From Siphlonurus alternatus (Eukaryota; Arthropoda; Insecta; Ephemeroptera; Siphlonuridae): a stretch of 64,000 nt of DNA. How positions within the stretch are numbered: the first letter of the stretch is position 1; each line of letters opens with the position of its first letter. The notes below the pieces were generated by a model that searched no databases, had not been told where the DNA came from, and was given only the letters and a program-made list of their open reading frames with translations. Below are positions 46,131-59,448 of this stretch, in pieces. Made by a program: the position numbers and the translations under genes. The DNA is taken from contig OX463783.1 in the NCBI GenBank assembly GCA_949825025.1, positions 12,807,628-12,871,627 of the forward strand, written 5' to 3'.

Positions 46131-49100
46131 ATGAGTTGGCAACAACCCCCTCCAGGTCAACAACCACCCCCTATGGGGTTCTATCCAGGACAAACAGGTG
46201 CTTAATGTTTGGTTTTGTACATTCTGTGCTTTCTTGTTTTTAATTTACACGATATATTGATGAGCTTTTGCATTTTATTCTGCACTTATTTATTATAATT
46301 ATGTATAAGGTGATTATACTAGTGTACATACAATATTAAAGTTATGGTTTAATACTGCTAATAATTTTTTTAATAACCATAACAAAGTTGCTTTTTTAGG
46401 TTTTGTGTTGTAAAAATACTGGGACATATATAATATGGCTCTTTACATTTGTTTTTAGTGGTTATGAAAGTAATATAATATATAAATTTTATTGCATTGC
46501 CATAAGCCATATTTTCAGATCATTAATAAGTACCACTGCAGTCAATCTCAAATCACTACTGATAGTTCTTTTGTTTATGGTTTTAATAAACTTCTGTAGT
46601 AACAAAATCATTTTTGATAAGACGAAATATATGACACGTGAGGCTACCGAGAATTCAATAGATTAGATTACAATGTACGTATATTGCTGCATATTGCATC
46701 AATTACTGCAGTATCATACTTAATCAACTGTAGATTGTAAGTAGAAGAGCTTACGCTGCTGTTAACTAATTTTGTGAGGTTTGAGTTTAAAAAATATATT
46801 AAGGTGAGAATGGGTCTTTATCTTTTCTCGTCTCACTTTTAATTTCATGACTTTTTCATCATTTTCCTCAGTATAGGCATGGTAGAAACGATATAATAAT
46901 ATTTTGATATGTGTTTTTTGTTTTAATCTTTTCATATAAAAAAAAAACTCCTCCTCTCCCCCCTAATACTACAGCATTTTTTCAACGGTAGAAAATACAT
47001 TTTTCCTTCCTCACAAATTTTTAAATTTGGCTTGCATAAAAATAACTTCTTGCTCTTCTTGCAATATTGTACATCATTTTCATGTCAACAACTTTTAAAT
47101 TTCTTATTAATGTACACTCGAGTCAAGATAAAGTGTCATTTAAGCTAATAAACTCGTGTAGCCCTAAAACAAAGTGAGTTCTGTACTTAAGTACTGTAGC
47201 AGGGAAAACTGGGACAATCGTTAATTCATCAAGTCAAGTAAATCATTTGGCGTTGAAGAATATATACCCCAGGGTGAAATGATATAGCAAATTGATAGTT
47301 AATCTCAACTTGAGTGCATACAGTTTATATTTTCCAATTCAAGAACATTTTTTCTCACTTATAATAGTTGTCACCTGCATTTTGCTTGCACTTTGTTGTT
47401 AAATAATCTTGCTACCCATTGTATGTTATCAATGTCAATGCTTTTGTTTTAGGAGGTCCCACTCCTGGTTTCTACCCCGGTCAAGGTTATCCTACCCAGC
47501 AAGGCGGAGGATACCCACCTCAGCCAGGAGGATACCCATCTCAGCCCGGAGTATACCCACCCCAAGGTTTTCCAGGAGGATCAGCCCCTCCCTTTGGACA
47601 AGCTCCACCCTACGGACAAGGAATCCCACCTCCTCAGGTTAGAAATTGATTTATTTATTAAATCTTTCATAGGCTGAAAATACAGTAAAAGATAGAGAAA
47701 ACATGTGAGTCTATAGGGCAAATAAAAACAGCTACAGAAACAACCAAATCACTGTACAGTGTCTATTCACCTAATTAAACAAGAACATAGAAAAGCAGAA
47801 AAATATATAATTTATACAAAAATAAAACCAATGAGAAACATAAAACAAGTAAGAAACGTAAGCTGCCCAGTAGAATTATATAAAAGGTTAGAAATTAATT
47901 ACATAACAAAAGGGAGAGGCAATGAATTAAACATCTTAGCAGCTCTCGGGAAATAAGAGGTAGCATATGCGACACTATTAGGCTTAGCAATCTTAGCATA
48001 CACTAAGGAAAACTGGGGGTTTCCTCTTCTGCGAGTGCGATGTTTAATTGACAATCTATTATCTCCCACAAAACAGAGGTCAATATTTAAATTATAAATT
48101 AAATTATAAAACGCTGAACAGAAATCGCTGCCTTGTACAATCTAAAACTTAGTGGGATAGCGTGTATGCGCTATACTAATCTCTCTTCTTTATACCTAGT
48201 AAAACTTTTTGAAATTAACTACTGTACTTCTAGTGCAATGCTTATGAAGAAATGCCAGTTATGTAACAATGGGCATTGTTGCTGCTACGGTATTATATTT
48301 TCCCATGTAACCTGGTGGTTGATTGTAAAAATTTAAATAAAAATACTTGAATATTTTTAATAAAAATAAAATACAGTATTCACTTGCTTTACATTTTAGA
48401 GATGCTCCACTATATTTTGAAAGTAATGACCAAAGTTAAATTAAATTAATTGCTGTAGGTTAAAAAATGAAGAGAGCACCTGTCATAAGTTAAAATGAGT
48501 ACCATTTGGGAATGTTTTTATTTTATGGTAACTATATTATAATGCATATTTCATGATATTTCTAATTTAAAATTTAATTTGTATCTTTGGTGGTTAGCTC
48601 TTTTGTTTTATGTCTCTTGTATTTGTATATTAATGAGTTTTATTTCGCTTTTCAGGGAGTTCCGTTTGCTGCCCCTCCCCCCCTGCACCCCAGCATGTAC
48701 AGCGGAGGCAACCAATTCGGGGACGCTGAGGACCCACTTGCGGGAACCGGAGGCTTCGAGTTCTCCGACAAGAGCATCCGTCATGGCTTCATCCGGTGAG
48801 TCTTCCGACTAGTATTGATTACCAACTTTTGTAAGTTTTCGCTGACAATTTTAAATCCATATACAGTAGTTACCAATTGGGTTATTTTTTTTTTTTTTTG
48901 TCTCCTCCTAAACATGTAGTATTTAACCCAATATACAATTATTATTATTAGTAGTAACATTACAAATTTGAGTATTTTTTCCAAAAAGAGCATATTCTTG
49001 GCATCAAAAAATTATAGGAAATTTGTAGATAGCTGCCATAGAAAAAAAGTTATGCCCGTCGTAAGCATAAAAAACAAGGATACCAAGCGGAACTTCACAT

Positions 49101-50874
49101 ACCCAAATATCCGGGAAAAAAAATCAAAATTTCAAAAACAAAAATTAGGGTATTCTTTTCCATCATATATAAATTTCATGGATTTTTGAAGACCACTTTG
49201 TTTTTCAATGCTTTTATGGTGTACTTTGGCCACTAAATAATATTTATAAATAAATAATAATAATACATACTTCCGTTTAAAAGATTCTCGGGACTACATA
49301 TTTAATTAAGTTCCTGCATCTACACACACCATTCTGACATAAACAAAAAATACAAAATTATATAAAAATTACAATTTCTTGTAACTTGCTGCTTTATGTT
49401 TATAAACTACCACTAACAAATAAAAAGGAATAACAGATACTGTATATATTTTTATTCATTTATTCGTTAATTTATTTTTAACTAGTATTAGCTCAACCTT
49501 TCCGACTCTTTGAGACGATTTAAAATTTGTATTGTATTTGTATTTATTTATTGCACATATAGAACCGTAAGGTACAAAATGCATATTTACAATATTTTAG
49601 TATTGCAATACCTGTAAAAGAAACATAAAAATTAAAACATATTATCATCAGTTTTACTGTATATTATTATTATTACAATTACAATCATACATATTATAGT
49701 ATTATGTATCTAGTCAGTCCACAATACCTGAGAAATAAAACTTTTGTATAAAAAAAAAAAAAAAAAACATTTTTATTAATAGAAAACAATCTGAAACTAA
49801 TTCTTTATTATATTACTATATTATTAAATCAATCTATTACAAGGAAAGCATTTACATTATTTAAAGCTGTTCTTTTTCTTGTTATGGCATAAAAATTGTT
49901 CTGCAGTAAAAATTCAATCAGTTTTGACCTAAACTGTTGATTACTAGGTAGATGTTTTAAGGTGTCAGGAAGATTATTGTACAGCTTTGGGCCTAATAAA
50001 TATAAGCTTCGCTTTTCTTGTTCAGATTTAGCAACATCTATACGTATAAATTTTTTGAGAATTTCTGGTGTTATGGCCTGTTATTTTTTCATTTGTCGTA
50101 AAATTGTCAATATTTTTCCTTACAAACCTTAATTAGCATTGCTTAGTAGTTTATCTTGTGATCAAAACAATTTCAATCAATTTAATTTAAGATGCATTAT
50201 GGAAAATTGTTACTAATAATACACTATTATATGTCCACAGGAAAGTGTATGGAATCCTGATGGTCCAACTGTCCGTTACTCTTGGATTCATTGCCATCTT
50301 CATGTTCCACCTGCCGACGAAGCAATATGTTCAACGCAACCAATGGATGTGGTGGCTCGCATTCGCCCTGATGTTCATCTGTCTGATCACCATGTCGTGC
50401 TGCGGAAACGTTCGTCGCAAGGCTCCCATGAACTTCATCTTCCTCTCTATCTTCACGTTGGCGGAATCGTTCATGCTCGGAATGGCTACCAGCTACTACA
50501 ACTCTGAAGCTGTTCTTATGGCTGTTGGTATCTGTGCTGGAGTTTGTCTTGCTCTTACCATCTTTGCGTTCCAAACTAAATGGGATTTCACTATGATGGG
50601 TGGAATGCTATTTGTTGCAGTCATCATCTTACTGATTTTCGGTATCGTAGCCATGATTTTCCCTGGACGTACCATTACACTTATTTATGCATCTCTTGGA
50701 GCAATCATTTTCTCCTTTTATTTGGTGTATGATACTCAAATGATGCTTGGAGGTACTCACAAGTACTCTATTTCACCTGAAGAGTATATCTTTGCTGCTC
50801 TGAATCTGTATCTGGATATTATTAATATTTTCCTTTATATTCTTACCATCATTGGAGCATCTTCTCGAGACTAA
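46131..50874 (+). CDS. GRINA: GRINA/TMBIM3-like Lifeguard membrane protein
   Basis: Four exons: 46131-46197, 47453-47637, 48656-48795, 50241-50874. They make 1026 bp or 341 aa. The start MSWQQPPPGQQPPPMGFYPG opens a roughly 110-residue Pro/Gly/Gln/Tyr-rich cytosolic region with PGGYP-like repeats, as in GRINA. Exon 3 adds the acidic linker ending FSDKSIRHGFIRKVYGILMVQ, the conserved entry to the Bax-inhibitor-1 (UPF0005) domain. Exon 4 encodes about seven hydrophobic segments, with YDTQMMLGG and the C-terminal EEYIFAALNLYLDIINIF motif. Family members sit in Golgi/ER membranes, lower ER calcium release and dampen cell death. FAIM2 or TMBIM1 identity cannot be excluded. Exon 4 shifts from GC-rich to AT-rich codons around 50500. 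AATAAA at 50874-50879 overlaps the stop codon. A 5' UTR intron ending near ttatggtcgcag (46110) is possible. Confidence 0.93.
47899..48135 (-). pseudogene. LINE reverse transcriptase C-terminal remnant
   Basis: Read on the minus strand, the frame ending in TAA at 47899 gives DFCSAFYNLIYNLN, NRLSIKHRTRRRGNP and SYFPRAAKMFNSLPLPFVM. The last resembles the SFFPRA-x-K-x-WNSLP end of LINE ORF2 proteins. A TAG lies a little upstream in this frame. It lies in intron 2 of the GRINA-like gene, antisense. A different lineage from the 35162 remnant. Confidence 0.65.
49829..50095 (-). pseudogene. LINE reverse transcriptase 3' remnant, frameshifted
   Basis: The minus strand gives GHNTRNSQKIYTYR in one frame. 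After a frameshift it gives RIDVAKSEQEKRSLYLLG, KLYNNLPDTLKHLPSNQQ and FRSKLIEFLLQNNFY, ending at TGA (49829-49831). The pattern matches the NTR / GxKLYNxLP / Fk-x-x-L end of CR1/L2-type LINE ORF2, similar to the 35162 remnant. It lies about 145 bp before exon 4 of the GRINA-like gene, antisense. Confidence 0.7.
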
Positions 50875-51312
50875 ATAAAACAAAAGTCTCTTTAAAAAAA
50901 ACTCGTTATTTAGTACCAATATAAACTTTGCATTAAGAAATTTTTTCCTTCTCAGTTAATTAAACTTTTTTAAAGTGTGTTAATTAGTATATAATCTATT
51001 AAAAATCTTTCTTTCTGAACTCAATTTCTTTTAATTTAATATTATATTGCACTTAAATCTTAATTAGCACATACACATATACGCTTGATGCCTATTAAGA
51101 TTTTAATATGTAATGCTATAACATTTTATTCTTTAAGAGTTATTGATATAGCATTTCATAGCTGTGACTCTAGAATTATGGTGCACCAAATCAATATAAT
51201 TAGGATTTTTTATCTTTTTTATAACCTTCACAAAATTCTTTTGTTGCACTATTCCGTCCTAATTATTCGACTTGTGTACAGTATTGTTTTCAATATTATT
51301 TTGTTTTTCTCA

Positions 51313-51815
51313 GGGATCGGATGCGGATGCACCCCAGATGCATGCATGAAAAATAAATTTGCATCCGGATGCGCATCCACGGATGCAGGAAAAATAAATT
51401 TGCATCCATTTAACACTTTTTTTTCTCTTTTTTTCTCAGTTTTTTTGCTAATGGCCTCTAAATAAATCTTAAACACGAGGCATTTTTTTCTTAATTCATT
51501 TGCCACTTGTCGTTTAAAATTGCAAGAAACAAAGTGTATTATAAAAACCAAAGATCGGATGTGAATGCAGATGCACACGGATGCACAAAAATGGGCTTGC
51601 ATCTGCATCCGTGCATCCCAGATGCACGGGAAAAAATTAATGCATCCGGATGCGCATCCCAGATGCATGGAAAATAAATTTGCATCCGGATGCGCATCCC
51701 AGATGCATGAAAAATAAATTTGCATCCGGATGCGCATCCATGGATACACAAAAAATTAATTTGCATCCGGATGCGCATCTCCGATGCACGAAAAAAACGC
51801 GTGCATCCGGTCCCT
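51313..51815. repeat. Minisatellite of nested self-complementary GGATGC units
   Basis: Imperfect tandem units of about 55-60 bp, each with GCATCCGGATGCGCATCC (two overlapping 12-bp palindromes), agatgcatg and aaaataaatttgcatccgg. There are blocks at 51313-51410 and 51555-51815. It lies 0.4 kb after the GRINA-like stop codon. The overlapping open frames on both strands are a product of the repeat. Confidence 0.85.
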
Positions 51816-52776
51816 CTTTTTCTCTAAAGAATTAAAATATAGCAATGATTGTAGTTTTTGTATGAATAAATATCATACAAATTCCTAAGTAATTATTTCA
51901 AATATCAATTAAAATAGCAAATGCTATTTAATCTTGTAATATTTAATTACAATTCTTATAAAAAAAAAGCCCCCTATTGGTACTAAATGACAAAAACTCT
52001 ATGTATTTTTATGTGCAGCTTAATATATATGTTGCAGTGTGAAAAAAAATACATGTTACATATATGTATAGTAGTGTAATCCAGTGTAAACTTTATTCTG
52101 TACTATTTTTTACACAATGTTCATTCCCTCCACTCAGCTGTCTTTCCGTCATTAGCCACGTAAGTGCAGCAAGCACGTAATGAAATTTAAAAGAAAAAAA
52201 GAAATGAATTATATGCAGTACATAATATTTGTTAAATCTTTTGCTCATGAATCATGTTGAAATTATCCATTTAATCTTCTGTAAATTTTTAAGCGAGTAA
52301 CTCAATTTTATATTTTCTGTTTAAAATAACATTGTGCATATTTAATATATATGTGTGCTATGGCGGTGTGCATGGAGATCTCCTGAACATTGTGTATACC
52401 TATATAGTAATTAAAGCTACTGTTCTAAACAATAAAATTTTGAGGAATAAATAAATAAAATAATACTTCAATAATCCTACATTCCTCCAATTAAATATAT
52501 ATTTGAAAAAAATAATAATATAAAATTAAACTATTATCCTATCTATAATATTTATTCCTGCTCTTATTTTGTTGTAGATAAAAAAAAAAAAATCCAAGTA
52601 TTTTGTGTAAAGCGTTTAAAAATCATCACTTAAGCTTTTAAATGTAATTATATATCATTAATTTTGTTTGAAAATTTACATAGTTTGTGCAAAAATTTGT
52701 TAGTATTCCAAAGTTCTTTGTTTGCTTTAGTTTAAGTGTTTGTAAAAAAGCTCATTATTAACACATGACAAATTAA
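51816..52776. other. AT-rich sequence, nothing recognised
   Basis: No gene, conserved peptide or clear repeat was recognised in this stretch. Confidence 0.4.
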
Positions 52777-52899
52777 AGAGGTACAGTCGTCACCTCAGAA
52801 AATTTCACTTTCTGGCCTTGTTAATCACCGTGCCCCGTAAGAATAACACAATGACATGTGATTAACAAGGCTGCACAAGGTGACGAGTGTGCAACCTCT
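52777..52899. mobile_element. Short palindromic MITE with AGAGGTACAGTCGTCACCT end
   Basis: Left end agaggtacagtcgtcacct and right end aggtgacgagtgtgcaacct(ct) are inverted with a small length difference. ggccttgttaatcac and gtgattaacaaggc form an inner perfect pair. Confidence 0.65.
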
Positions 52900-54425
52900 A
52901 TTAATATTTATACAGGAAAAAGTTTGGAATTACAAACAAGGATTTTAAGTTCTTTAATGACAATGTTATCATTATACCTGAGCTGTAATGTTTTTATTAT
53001 GTTGCCAAATCTTGAAACTTCACTAACATGTAGAAATTTAAAATGTGTACATATACATAATTATGTTTCAAAATTTGGCATAAGCTTTGTTCTTAATTAA
53101 AAAAATATAATTATAAGGATACATTTATATTTTATTTATAGTGTATTATTGGATTTACTGCTAGTTTTGCAGTATCATAAATTTAAAAATCATAGAAAAA
53201 AACTTTGTAAATAATAAAATATGCTGTAATTCTAAAAGCTATAAAACTATTTTTGTCACATAAATTAACACTAAAGAAATTAAATTTATATTTTGCTCCA
53301 TATTTGTCTACAGTATTTAAATCTTTTTAGACAAGCCGGTTTGTTTGCTTTCAGTGTAATTTTTGAACAGAGTTCATTAAAAAATGCATGTGAAAAAAAA
53401 AATAATGTGTGCCATTTATGAATGCAACCTTCATATTTCACCTGTAATTCGATCACCATTAAATTTTGTTACTCTATGGTGTTCACCAGTGAAATTGCTA
53501 CCAATCTTTTACTATGGCTTATTATTTTTTATGGTTTTCCATATTTTCTCCTTACACTAGTTGTATTATGTTAACAAAAGCCACAAAAATATAGGTCCTG
53601 TAATGTTAAGTTAATGTTTGATTTATTATTTGATAACTTTCAGAGTGCTTCGATTCAAACTTTTATTATTTATTGTTTTCAAAAATCCTCTTGATTATTT
53701 AAGAAAAAAGGTCAACTTTAAGTTGCTAATGTAAGAAACCAGTACTTTTTCCATTCTTTCCCCTCCATATAATAATTTAGTAAGTTCCCATGTTATCTTG
53801 TTAAAAATTGATAAATTCTTAACACATATAAATGATTCTCAAAAATATAGAGTAACATTAGCTCTGTTCGTAAATGCAAAATCAATTCATATATCAGATA
53901 AACCATCTGTACAGGTAGCATATTTAAGGAAAAATCTGATTATTTATTTACTTCATTATTATTTGATTGTGAATTTAGCGAATGTACGAACAGACCTGTG
54001 AAAATAATAATATTAATAAAATATTATTAAATTTTAAATTATTTAAAAGGAATGGAACCAAATAATGAAAATATAAATAGGAATTTAAGTGAATGATGTT
54101 TGTATAAGCAATGCATTTTACTAAATAAGAATAAGAACATTATGTTCTAAAATTTAGTATGTCGTCCTGCAACCAGAATGGTGAGCTATCGGCCTATTTT
54201 GTGTGCAACAACGAGCTGTCTGCTATATTCCTTAATAGCTCATTCTTGCACATGTTCATGGTAGGCAGTCAGCTCATTATTCAGGACCAGAGATAATTAT
54301 TAATATAATATTATGGTGGTTAGAAAAATTACAACGTAAATTTATTAATATTTGATTTATAAATATTTGTACTGATTATTAAATTAGTTATATTATTAAT
54401 TTGGTATTTTAACATTTAGAATTCT
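52900..54425. other. AT-rich sequence, nothing recognised
   Basis: Low-complexity AT-rich DNA without recognisable coding or repeat structure. Confidence 0.4.
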
Positions 54426-54553
54426 GGGGGGTCTTCAAATAACACAAATTACAACAATCCTAAAATTAAGACAGTCTTAGCGTATTCTTTATTGTTGCGC
54501 TAAGACAGTCTTAGGCTAAGTTTAGGTTAAGTGGTGTTATTTGAAGACCCCCC
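54426..54553. mobile_element. 128-bp MITE with GGGGGGTCTTCAAATAACAC ends
   Basis: Perfect 20-bp inverted ends. Inner aagacagtcttagcg / cgctaagacagtctt also pair. Non-coding. Confidence 0.85.
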
Positions 54554-55719
54554 TGGTGTTGCTACTATAATTGCTAATAAAAGAAAACAAAAAAACATGA
54601 CAATGTTGCAAATTAAAATTGGGAGTACTGCACCAAGATATATATTACTTTTTTTGTTCTAGTTTTGTGTTCTATATTATTAAAGACTGATAATAAAATC
54701 ATTCAATGAATTTAATTTATTTTTATTTTCTTTATTATAGAAATTATTCAATAAATACATACAATGTGAATTATTATATGGTCTAATACATTGTTGCCTA
54801 ACGTTTTTTTTTTTTTTTTTCTTTTTCTCTGATAATTTTGTATGTAATTAAAGTGTATTATATGATTGTATGGAATAATCATTGGATATATAATATAAAT
54901 TATATTAGTTATTTAAATTTTCTGGAAGGATAGCATATGCAGTATATACATCAAATTAATGTACATTTTTTACCACCTTATTAAAATTCCTGTTTTTAGG
55001 AAATTAACAAAAATATATAAATAAATTACATATACTATATAGAAATATTAGTAAATTTTAAAAATACTTTCAGACATAAAATGTAATTATTCACAAAATG
55101 AAATCAAATCTGACAATAAAGTAGTTATTATAAACTATCATGGTTGTAAAAATTAATTTTATGTTCTTTATATAATTGTTTTCATAAAAGCAATTTTTTC
55201 TCTGTGTAAATTTTAATTGTAGTTATTTTAATCAACAGACACTTCTTAAAATAAATTGGTTCACTGTATCAAATTTTCTCATTTAATTACCCTGTAACTT
55301 GATTTGTATATACGTACACTTATCTCTATATATATTATATATTAAATTTATGATAAATTCAATTAATTAATAGACAAATATTAATAATCCCAAGTCATCC
55401 AGTTTTTCATGACCTATATTATATATAGCTAATCCAATTAAAACACAAAATTTCCCTAATTAAACTATTGGTCAATTAATATTATGTCATGCAATTAAAT
55501 ATGTATGTGAAAATCGTAAATTTCCCATATAAAATTAAGGTATTAGAAAAAATATAAACATAATCAACGGCGCTTTTAATTAACATATAAATATAGTTTT
55601 GTAAGTGGCGGCCGGTCTATTAAATTAAACGCGCCCATTAAAAGAGCAAGCTAGAATTTTAAATTTTGGAACTGTATATATATATAACCTGCATATGGTC
55701 GTGACGTGGTGTACGTAAA
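54554..55719. other. AT-rich sequence, nothing recognised
   Basis: No gene seen. Ends at the TTAA that borders the large inverted-repeat element starting at 55724. Confidence 0.4.
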
Positions 55720-57495
55720 TTAAGGCGCCGATCTAGTACGAGACCCATAAGGTTAACATGGGAGTAGAAACCAGTATCTGGATGGCTTAATTTTTACCCC
55801 ACAGTCATAAAAATTAGTTTGCAAGAAAGATCACCTTCTTGCGCCGCGCGCTGTGTAACAGATTTTTGATAGGTAAAACTCTTATTTTTTAAATTAATTA
55901 AGAAAATAATTTAGTTCTCTACTAAATTTTGAAGCTCTTTTGTAAGGTTGGCAACAGGGTTTCTTTACAAAATGTAGCATAAAGGAACTCCCGTCCCACA
56001 ACCGACTGACGAGCAGCAGTGCCGTGAAATGTCATAAATTTTGTGCTGAACATAATAGAGGCTGCATGTAAACAAAGAAATCTACTACACCTTTCTAAAC
56101 TTTTATAATCATTCAATACTTGATCATTGATATTTGATTTTGCCTTTATTTGTATCTTAGCATTATATTATATAATATGTATTAATATGTCTTTATAATG
56201 TAATAATCAAGTAAAAATAAATATGGGTAATGTATGGTAAAAATATGGTTTTTGTATGGTTTGGTATGGTAAAAGTATGGTATTGTATGGTCTTGTATGG
56301 TCACGAAAAATTTTGTAGAAAATTATGTATGGTCAAAATATGGGGAGCAATATATTTTATTTTAACACACCCTGTAAACCATACAATTACCATACATTTT
56401 ACATCATGAGAAATGTGACCACATTTTACCCATACTTTCAGTAGAGTGAAAAATTTTTAAGTACAAATTTGACTTAGAAAAATTTTCTGTTCAGCTAAAT
56501 GGATGCTGTATTAAAAAAAAAAAATTAGATAAAAATTTTGCATGGTTGATTAATATAATTTAAGTTCTTAATTTCTAAATTTACGTTATTTGCCACTAAA
56601 GAGGACAAAAACTTTAGACTTTTGTGTGTTAATTATTATTCAAATTAATTATTGCTTTTACTTGCATGCTTATATATATTAAAAAAATCATTTAAAGAGA
56701 TTTTTAATTTTTTAATAAGAAATTAAAAAGAAAATCATAGTAGGTATAGTACTACACTAGGTATAGTTTATTACGTATTTTATTGACTGTGTTAAAAAAT
56801 TAATATTTTTATTTAAATTTTTTATTTATATTTATATCTTGTAAGTTTTAATTCATTAATCATTGCATACAAGTATGTGTTTTTATTTTTTGTTTACTCG
56901 ATCTAATTGCAAGAATCATGAACATATATATGCTGAGCAGCGCGGCTCAAAAAAAGAAAAAATAAAAACTTGCTTTAAATATTCCGCGCCATAAGAAAAT
57001 GGAGGAGATTTTTCAACCAATGAAAAAAATTCTTTCAGAAAACCAGCTGTTTTCAAAGCTTTAAAAAAAAACGTTGGAAATGGCTTCTCTCTCCTCTGAC
57101 GACTTGTTGTTTATAATATTTAGCACAGAAGAAGTACATTAAAGCACCTTTTTAGGCTTTATTAACGGTAAGTAATTATCATTTCCTAATATGAAATGAT
57201 TCAAAGTGCTCCAAGAAAATGTTTTAATAGGTTTCTATCAATCACTCCCCAGGTCGACCCTCTTGCTGGTGGATTTGGCTATACACACTCAATATGACCG
57301 GTCAGTGTGGGAGCTGTGAGGACATATATATTATGCATATGCTGCAAGAGTACCTTCCAAAATAAGAGATGGCCATGAGCGGAGCTGGATATTCGCATGG
57401 ACCAAATGATGACACACCTGGCCTCCAGTACATCCAGTTTTGTCACCAGCAATCGTGGAGGAAACCCAAAATGTAAGTTACATATGCATAATTAT

Positions 57496-58941
57496 CAGTG
57501 GTGAAAGTAGTTTCAAAGTCTTACCAGTGCGCTTCAGATAGAGGCCTGAAGGGCCCAAACCCCCGCCGGAGGCGCGATTTTTTGGGAAAAAGGGGCGTGG
57601 CTTATTTTTTTTAATTGAAAGTTGCACTAAAATTGATTTATAATTAATTTTTTAAATAGAGTGAGCGATTACATTTTTTTAAAGAATTTATTTTCTAAAA
57701 ATATTTTATAACCTGCCCTCTATTAATTAAGAAATGAAAACCAAAGATTTCCCAAAGTTGGTGTTTCGGAGGCGTTTAACATGCAAAATTTTGGCACAGA
57801 AAACAGCATTTTACTTAAACTTTACTTGAACTATGGTACCAATTAAAAAATACGTACGTATAATCTAGCATAAATTCATTAATGAATTTTCGATTTAAAA
57901 ATAAAATATTTTTTTACGGAGCCGTTTAAAAAATATTGAAAATCCCACAAAATAAGTAAAATTAAATAATTATTCAAACTTTCAACCGATTAAAAAAAAA
58001 ATGTAGTGTCGCATATTAAATTGCATGATAAAAAAAATATTCAAAATATCTGTGCTGGCTAATGAAAATTAAAACATAACTTTTAATATGAAAAAAAATC
58101 GCAAACAAGTTGTCTATGTCTAGCAGCAGTGTTAATACAATAAAAATATTTTAATGAACTGTTTCACAATTTAGAATATTCTATAAATTTAATTAATTTA
58201 ATAAATGATACATTTTTTTAAATTATTAAATTATCGTTTAAAATGTCTCAAAAATTAATTTAATAAAAAAATTCCAAAAATATGTATAGGTTACAATTTT
58301 AAAAAAGTGATAACGACTACCAATTTATAGGAAAATTGAAGATAAAATAGTAAACCCAGTAAGCAGTAAACCTACAGATATTTAAAAAATATATATAAAA
58401 AATTCCTTGATTAAAAAAATTTAAAAAAATTACATAATAAATAAATGTGTTCTCAGGCTCGCGCGCCAATAAAAAAAAGCTAGGCGTTTGTGAGAAAAAT
58501 ATTAAAATTAACTTTTTTATCGTAGTCTTTTAAAATAATGTTTTACTGTAGCACTTACTATTTATTTATAATGCAACAATTTTGTATCACAAATTGTCAA
58601 TTTATTTTTATCTTTTACCCAATGAAAAATATAAATAAAAGTAAATACATTCAACATGGATTTCAATTACTTTTTTTAGTACAAAATTTTGACTTTAAAA
58701 GAAAGTACGTGCAAGTTAAAACTTCGTGAGATAAATAAAATTCAAGTACAAGAACATGTATTGAGCATGATTATAATGGTTTATAATGTGATCCGTTCAC
58801 ACTTGCAAATATTGTTTTTTTCATTAAAAATTATTTATTTTTTTAGTAAATTTCGATCAGTGTCTTACCAGTGCGCCGCACTGGCGTCAAATGTCTTACC
58901 AGTGCGGCGCACTGGTGCGCACCGGCTTACTTTCACCACTG
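57496..58941. mobile_element. hAT-like element with CAGTGGTGAAAGTA ends
   Basis: CAGTGGTGAAAGTA at 57496 and its complement ending 58941 form inverted ends. Both ends share cttaccagtgcg, and the right end has stacked accagtgcg(g/c)cgcactgg palindromes (58865-58925) that look like subterminal binding sites. CAG ends suggest hAT. An exact 8-bp duplication is not visible, only AT-rich flanks. No transposase. Confidence 0.6.
57658..57935. mobile_element. Half copy of palindromic family F5
   Basis: agagtgagcgattacattt, gaaatgaaaaccaaagattt and tcccaaagttggtgtttcgg match the left arm of the 14565 element. The right arm is missing. Confidence 0.65.
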
Positions 58942-59001
58942 AATTAATTATTATATATGTTCTTTAAAAAAGATAGATCTTTCCCTGCAGTACTGTATGC
59001 A

Positions 59002-59267
59002 TTAAGGTGCTTTCACATATTCGAAAATCGCTACGGAGTTCCGTAGCAATGCCGTAAGCGTTTCACATATTCTTGTTCATCTGCGGCAGCTGCGGCGGAA
59101 AATCATGTGAATGCCGCAGCAAAACCAAACTCATCTTGATTTTGCTACGGAGTTCCGTAGAACGTGCCGCAGAAGATCACGAGGTGCTACGGAGCGCCGC
59201 AGCAAAATCAACACATTTGCTACGGAGCGTTTCCGTAGCGATTTTCGAATATGTGAAAGCACCTTAA
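59002..59267. mobile_element. TTAA-flanked MITE with internal TACGGA repeats
   Basis: TTAA then GGTGCTTTCACATATTCG and complement then TTAA (59002-59005, 59264-59267). The interior carries many gctacgga/tccgtagc and tgcggca/tgccgca motifs in both orientations. piggyBac or Kolobok affinity is suggested by the target only. Confidence 0.85.
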
Positions 59268-59448
59268 TATATCAGTATCACTGTATGATTTCACTACATC
59301 ATGCACACACTACTGTGTTAAAAAAAAAAGTACTGTTAATTCTTTCTGATTTGTTTCTTTCAATTTTAAATAAAATTTGTTTTGCTGAAGCAAAAGTTGG
59401 AAGCTATATTGCAGCCTTCAAAGCTAGTTGGCCCTGCATGACATCTCT

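Noticed and set aside
51249..51835. Open frames of up to 166 aa on both strands
   Set aside because: They lie in the GGATGC minisatellite. Repetitive MRIRMQI-like peptides on both strands are a repeat artefact.
55922..56116. 64-aa minus-strand frame
   Set aside because: The composition looks protein-like, but no family was recognised, no convincing splice signals were found, and it lies inside a transposon. Not supported as a gene.
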